Assembly: GCA_021810145.1 (NCBI GenBank)
Contig: JAJZJL010000022.1
Location: 1-43,699 of the forward strand
Length of the DNA stretch: 43,699 bases
DNA from: Planctomycetota bacterium
GTDB lineage: Bacteria > Planctomycetota > Phycisphaerae > WQYP01
Reading direction: 5' to 3'
The notes under the pieces are model-generated. The model did not search any database. It was not told the origin of the DNA and saw nothing but the letters and a program-made list of their open reading frames with translations. How positions within the stretch are numbered: position 1 is the first letter of the stretch; each line of letters starts with the position of its first letter. Below are positions 41,570 through 43,699 of this stretch, piece after piece. The translations under genes and the position numbers were made by a program.

Positions 41570-43123
41570 TCACCACGAGTATTCGACGGTATAGGTAATA
41601 ACCTTTTTACCATCGGCGGGCACATCGGCTGTAAATTCTATTTCCCGGCTGTTGAGTTTCTTAAACTTATCGCTGTGGGCGATGATTTTCCAGTTGGACC
41701 AACGGTTAAGATATTGCGGCACCAGCACGGTTGCGGCCGTCTTTTTATGATTGTCCAGCGTGATGGAGAAGCTCTCTTTGAGCCAATGAGCGTCGGAATT
41801 TACATGGAAGCTGGTCTGCACCCGCTTTCCAACAATATCAAACGCTTTGCCCACCTGCACGGAAACCGATTCATCGCGCGGTGTGTTGTGAATTAAATCC
41901 GCACCGAGAAATTCCAGCGTACCGTCCGCGGGGTCTTCCTTGAAAACACGGATTTTGCCCTTCGGCAGAGGAATACCCAGCGTATTGGCTTTGGTGTTTT
42001 TGAACTGAATGTAGACGCCGACTTCTCCGGTGGATTCAATACCGGCATTGCGATCAAGATTCGGACTATTTCCATAGTAAACAGAGGGCGTTGAATTCTG
42101 ACCGCTGTATACCAATACTTTTTGGACCGCGATATGCGGGCGCGACGGAAACAATGCGATTTGCTGCGTGGCGTTCTGATTGATGGTGGTCAGGCGCGGC
42201 AGCGTGTAAAGATGATATTCAAAAAACGCCTTTTCCTTAAAGCCATTTGCGGGCATGGCCTTCTGCACGGCCAAGGCAAACCGCGGATACATCCGCGGCG
42301 GCGCAACGGTATGCGGATTTCCCGCCACGAGTTTGAGCCGGGCGTGATGATAGGTTTTTCCGGATAGATTCATCAGCGTGACCCAGGCGGCGAGGCTGGC
42401 ATGGGCATCGGTTTTTCCCAAGACCAGATTGTAATCCGCAATCCAGGTCAGCCCCTTGGTTTCATAGCTGGTGAGAACCTTCTGCCTGCCGGCCTTGGGC
42501 GAAAAGATATTCCATTCCAATGTGGGTTTGGTCAGCAGGTCGCGCGGAAATTTACCGAGACGAATCCGCTGATAAGACTTGACAATATGAATTCCCGAAT
42601 GGTTTTGAATAATCAGTTCACCGCCGGCATCCGAAAGCAGGGTTCCTTTCATCTGCCGAATGCTGCGGGCGGTTTCCGGGGCGGTAATGTTAACGGTTCG
42701 ATTGATGTAATGATCAAGCAGCGACTGGGAATTCAGCAGATCAAATTTGAACCGCTGATTCAACACTTCCGTGGCGGGAACCGTGAGGTCCTTGAAACTT
42801 ACGGTAGTCGGGTCGATGTAAGCGGGGACATCGGTAAAATCGAGCCGATTTTCACCGGCCTTGAGATCCAATGTGCGAAATTCCTTGACCACACCAAAGC
42901 CGGGAATGCTGGTTGGATTGGTATTGTACGTATTGCCCATGCGCATGTTAAAAACCCATTGCTGCGGGTCGAATGTCTGCGGATCAGCGGAAGAATAGAT
43001 GGTTACCGTGGTGGGTGTACCGGGCGCTTTGGCCGCCGGTGCCGCCGGCGTTGATGCGGCGGTCAGGCCGGTCAAAGCGGCTGCGGTAAGAATGATCATC
43101 CATCGGGAGTGCTGCGGGTTCAT
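41570..43123 (-). CDS. Exported DUF4139-domain protein
   Basis: The frame is open to 43390, but the ATG at 43123 has GGAGG seven bases upstream and starts a signal peptide (MNPQHSRWMIILTAAALTG, then Ala/Pro-rich). The product is 517 residues. The central and C-terminal parts follow the DUF4139 pattern: LTWIADYNLVLGKTDAHASLAAWVTLMNLSGKTYHHARLKLVAG, later GEVGVYIQFKNTKANTLGIPLPKGKIRVFK and the end KVITYTVEYSW. These proteins are extracytoplasmic, beta-rich and of unknown function. It may be co-transcribed with the beta-helix fusion 500 bases downstream, but the gap argues for its own promoter. Confidence 0.85.
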   Translation of the reverse strand: MNPQHSRWMIILTAAALTGLTAASTPAAPAAKAPGTPTTVTIYSSADPQTFDPQQWVFNMRMGNTYNTNPTSIPGFGVVKEFRTLDLKAGENRLDFTDVPAYIDPTTVSFKDLTVPATEVLNQRFKFDLLNSQSLLDHYINRTVNITAPETARSIRQMKGTLLSDAGGELIIQNHSGIHIVKSYQRIRLGKFPRDLLTKPTLEWNIFSPKAGRQKVLTSYETKGLTWIADYNLVLGKTDAHASLAAWVTLMNLSGKTYHHARLKLVAGNPHTVAPPRMYPRFALAVQKAMPANGFKEKAFFEYHLYTLPRLTTINQNATQQIALFPSRPHIAVQKVLVYSGQNSTPSVYYGNSPNLDRNAGIESTGEVGVYIQFKNTKANTLGIPLPKGKIRVFKEDPADGTLEFLGADLIHNTPRDESVSVQVGKAFDIVGKRVQTSFHVNSDAHWLKESFSITLDNHKKTAATVLVPQYLNRWSNWKIIAHSDKFKKLNSREIEFTADVPADGKKVITYTVEYSW

Positions 43124-43507
43124 AATCATACCTCCGAATGCGGTTACTGATACTGCCAGATCTTGGAGAGTATAACGTAAACAAGCGTAATCAACAGCAG
43201 GAATGTATTGCCTGGCGGCAGCGGTCTGCTTCTGCATCCCAACAGCCGGAGCCTGTGCTACACAACTGTGCCGGCGGCAGCCCATCGAGCACCATGCTTG
43301 CGGGCCAAAAGCCTTGAAAGCCCTGGCTGCACCCGTTGCAGGTTTGAAAATCGTGAGCAACCACCTCCGCGAACAAGGCTTCGACAACATTGCGGCACGT
43401 TAAGCTGTGGGAGACCAGCGGCCAGTTCCGGCTCACACCCATTATTGAGCACCCGTCCCGGCCATTGGGCGACTGCGGCGGTGTGTCGAACGGGTGGGAC
43501 GTGGCGG
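43124..43507. other. Intergenic region, nothing recognised
   Basis: 384 bp between the nitroreductase end and the DUF4139 start. Frames here lack ribosome-binding sites. No hairpin followed by a T-tract was found. Confidence 0.4.
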
Positions 43508-43699
43508 CTACTGAATCAGAAGCAGCTTGTCAGCCATTGGGGAGCGCGGCCCCGGAACTTCGCGGGTCTGCAGCGGAGCCGGCAGTTCGGCGGGAGCACC
43601 GTAATAGCCCACCGCAATTGCGGCGATGGCGGCATGCGTTTCTTTATCAAGGCCCAGTGCCGCATAGGAGCGATCCACGTCAAAGCCCCCCATGGCATG
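43508..43699 (-). CDS. Nitroreductase-family protein, C-terminal fragment (5' end outside window)
   Basis: Only the last 63 residues are in the window. They read HAMGGFDVDRSYAALGLDKE, then IAAIAVGYYGAPAELPAPLQ and REVPGPRSPMADKLLLIQ, which is the normal end of nitroreductase-like flavoproteins (MGGFD, AIAVGY-GDP-LP, R-PL). The family uses FMN to reduce nitro groups or quinones with NAD(P)H. The start lies to the right of the window. Confidence 0.8.
   Translation of the reverse strand, partial: HAMGGFDVDRSYAALGLDKETHAAIAAIAVGYYGAPAELPAPLQTREVPGPRSPMADKLLLIQ

Noticed and set aside
1-43699. CRISPR arrays, tRNA or rRNA genes, complete insertion sequences
   Set aside because: Looked for by eye on both strands; no regularly spaced repeats, no cloverleaf with CCA end, and no transposase frame were found.

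Overview
The window looks like chromosomal DNA of a planctomycete-like bacterium, most likely of the Phycisphaerae kind; this is an inference. It rests on a PEP-CTERM exported protein, very large secreted beta-helix proteins, many small paralogous exported proteins, wide gene spacing, and dispersed ACCGCAGAGGCGC-type repeats. I see no tRNA, rRNA, CRISPR array or complete insertion sequence. One miniature inverted-repeat element (33821-33984) is visible.

Layout. (1) 1-5524, minus strand: three paralogous exported, membrane-anchored proteins (one cut by the window edge) arranged as cassettes. Two have an almost identical 414-bp leader, and all three share a nearly identical 127-bp block near the 3' end, although the rest of the coding sequence has diverged strongly. 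A Cys-rich secreted protein and a very small exported ORF lie between them. (2) 5657-11374, minus strand: a GNAT acetyltransferase, a Tat-exported pectate-lyase-fold protein, two paralogous 8-TM proteins and yebC. (3) 11864-18231, plus strand: a tight seven-gene operon coding for a HAD phosphatase, M20 deacylase, HemL-like aminotransferase/aminomutase, PaaK-like adenylating ligase, SGNH hydrolase and two overlapping half-size DMT/SMR membrane proteins. It looks like a complete make-and-export pathway with no product I can name. (4) 18395-30290: an accessory region with a WYL regulator, a membrane protein, a double AAA+ ATPase, a TM2 protein, a DEDDh exonuclease, two AbrB/PIN toxin-antitoxin pairs, a HigBA pair with a frameshifted toxin, two uracil-DNA-glycosylase-like proteins that each follow a copy of the same small-gene leader, and two tandem tyrosine-phosphatase-like proteins. 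A short palindrome (GGACA-N5-TGTCC) occurs five times here and I found it nowhere else in the window. A 180-bp leader carrying it occurs twice. (5) 30486-33550: a DevCAB/MacAB-type ABC exporter. (6) 33551-43699: a MITE, a Gly-rich PEP-CTERM protein, a 1308-residue double beta-helix/arylsulfotransferase-like fusion, a DUF4139 protein and the end of a nitroreductase.

The most promising undescribed systems are the cassette family at the left end, the seven-gene biosynthesis/export operon, the palindrome/leader family of the accessory region, and the duplicated small-gene leader in front of two different UDG-like proteins. All function statements come from reading motifs by eye; no database search was run.
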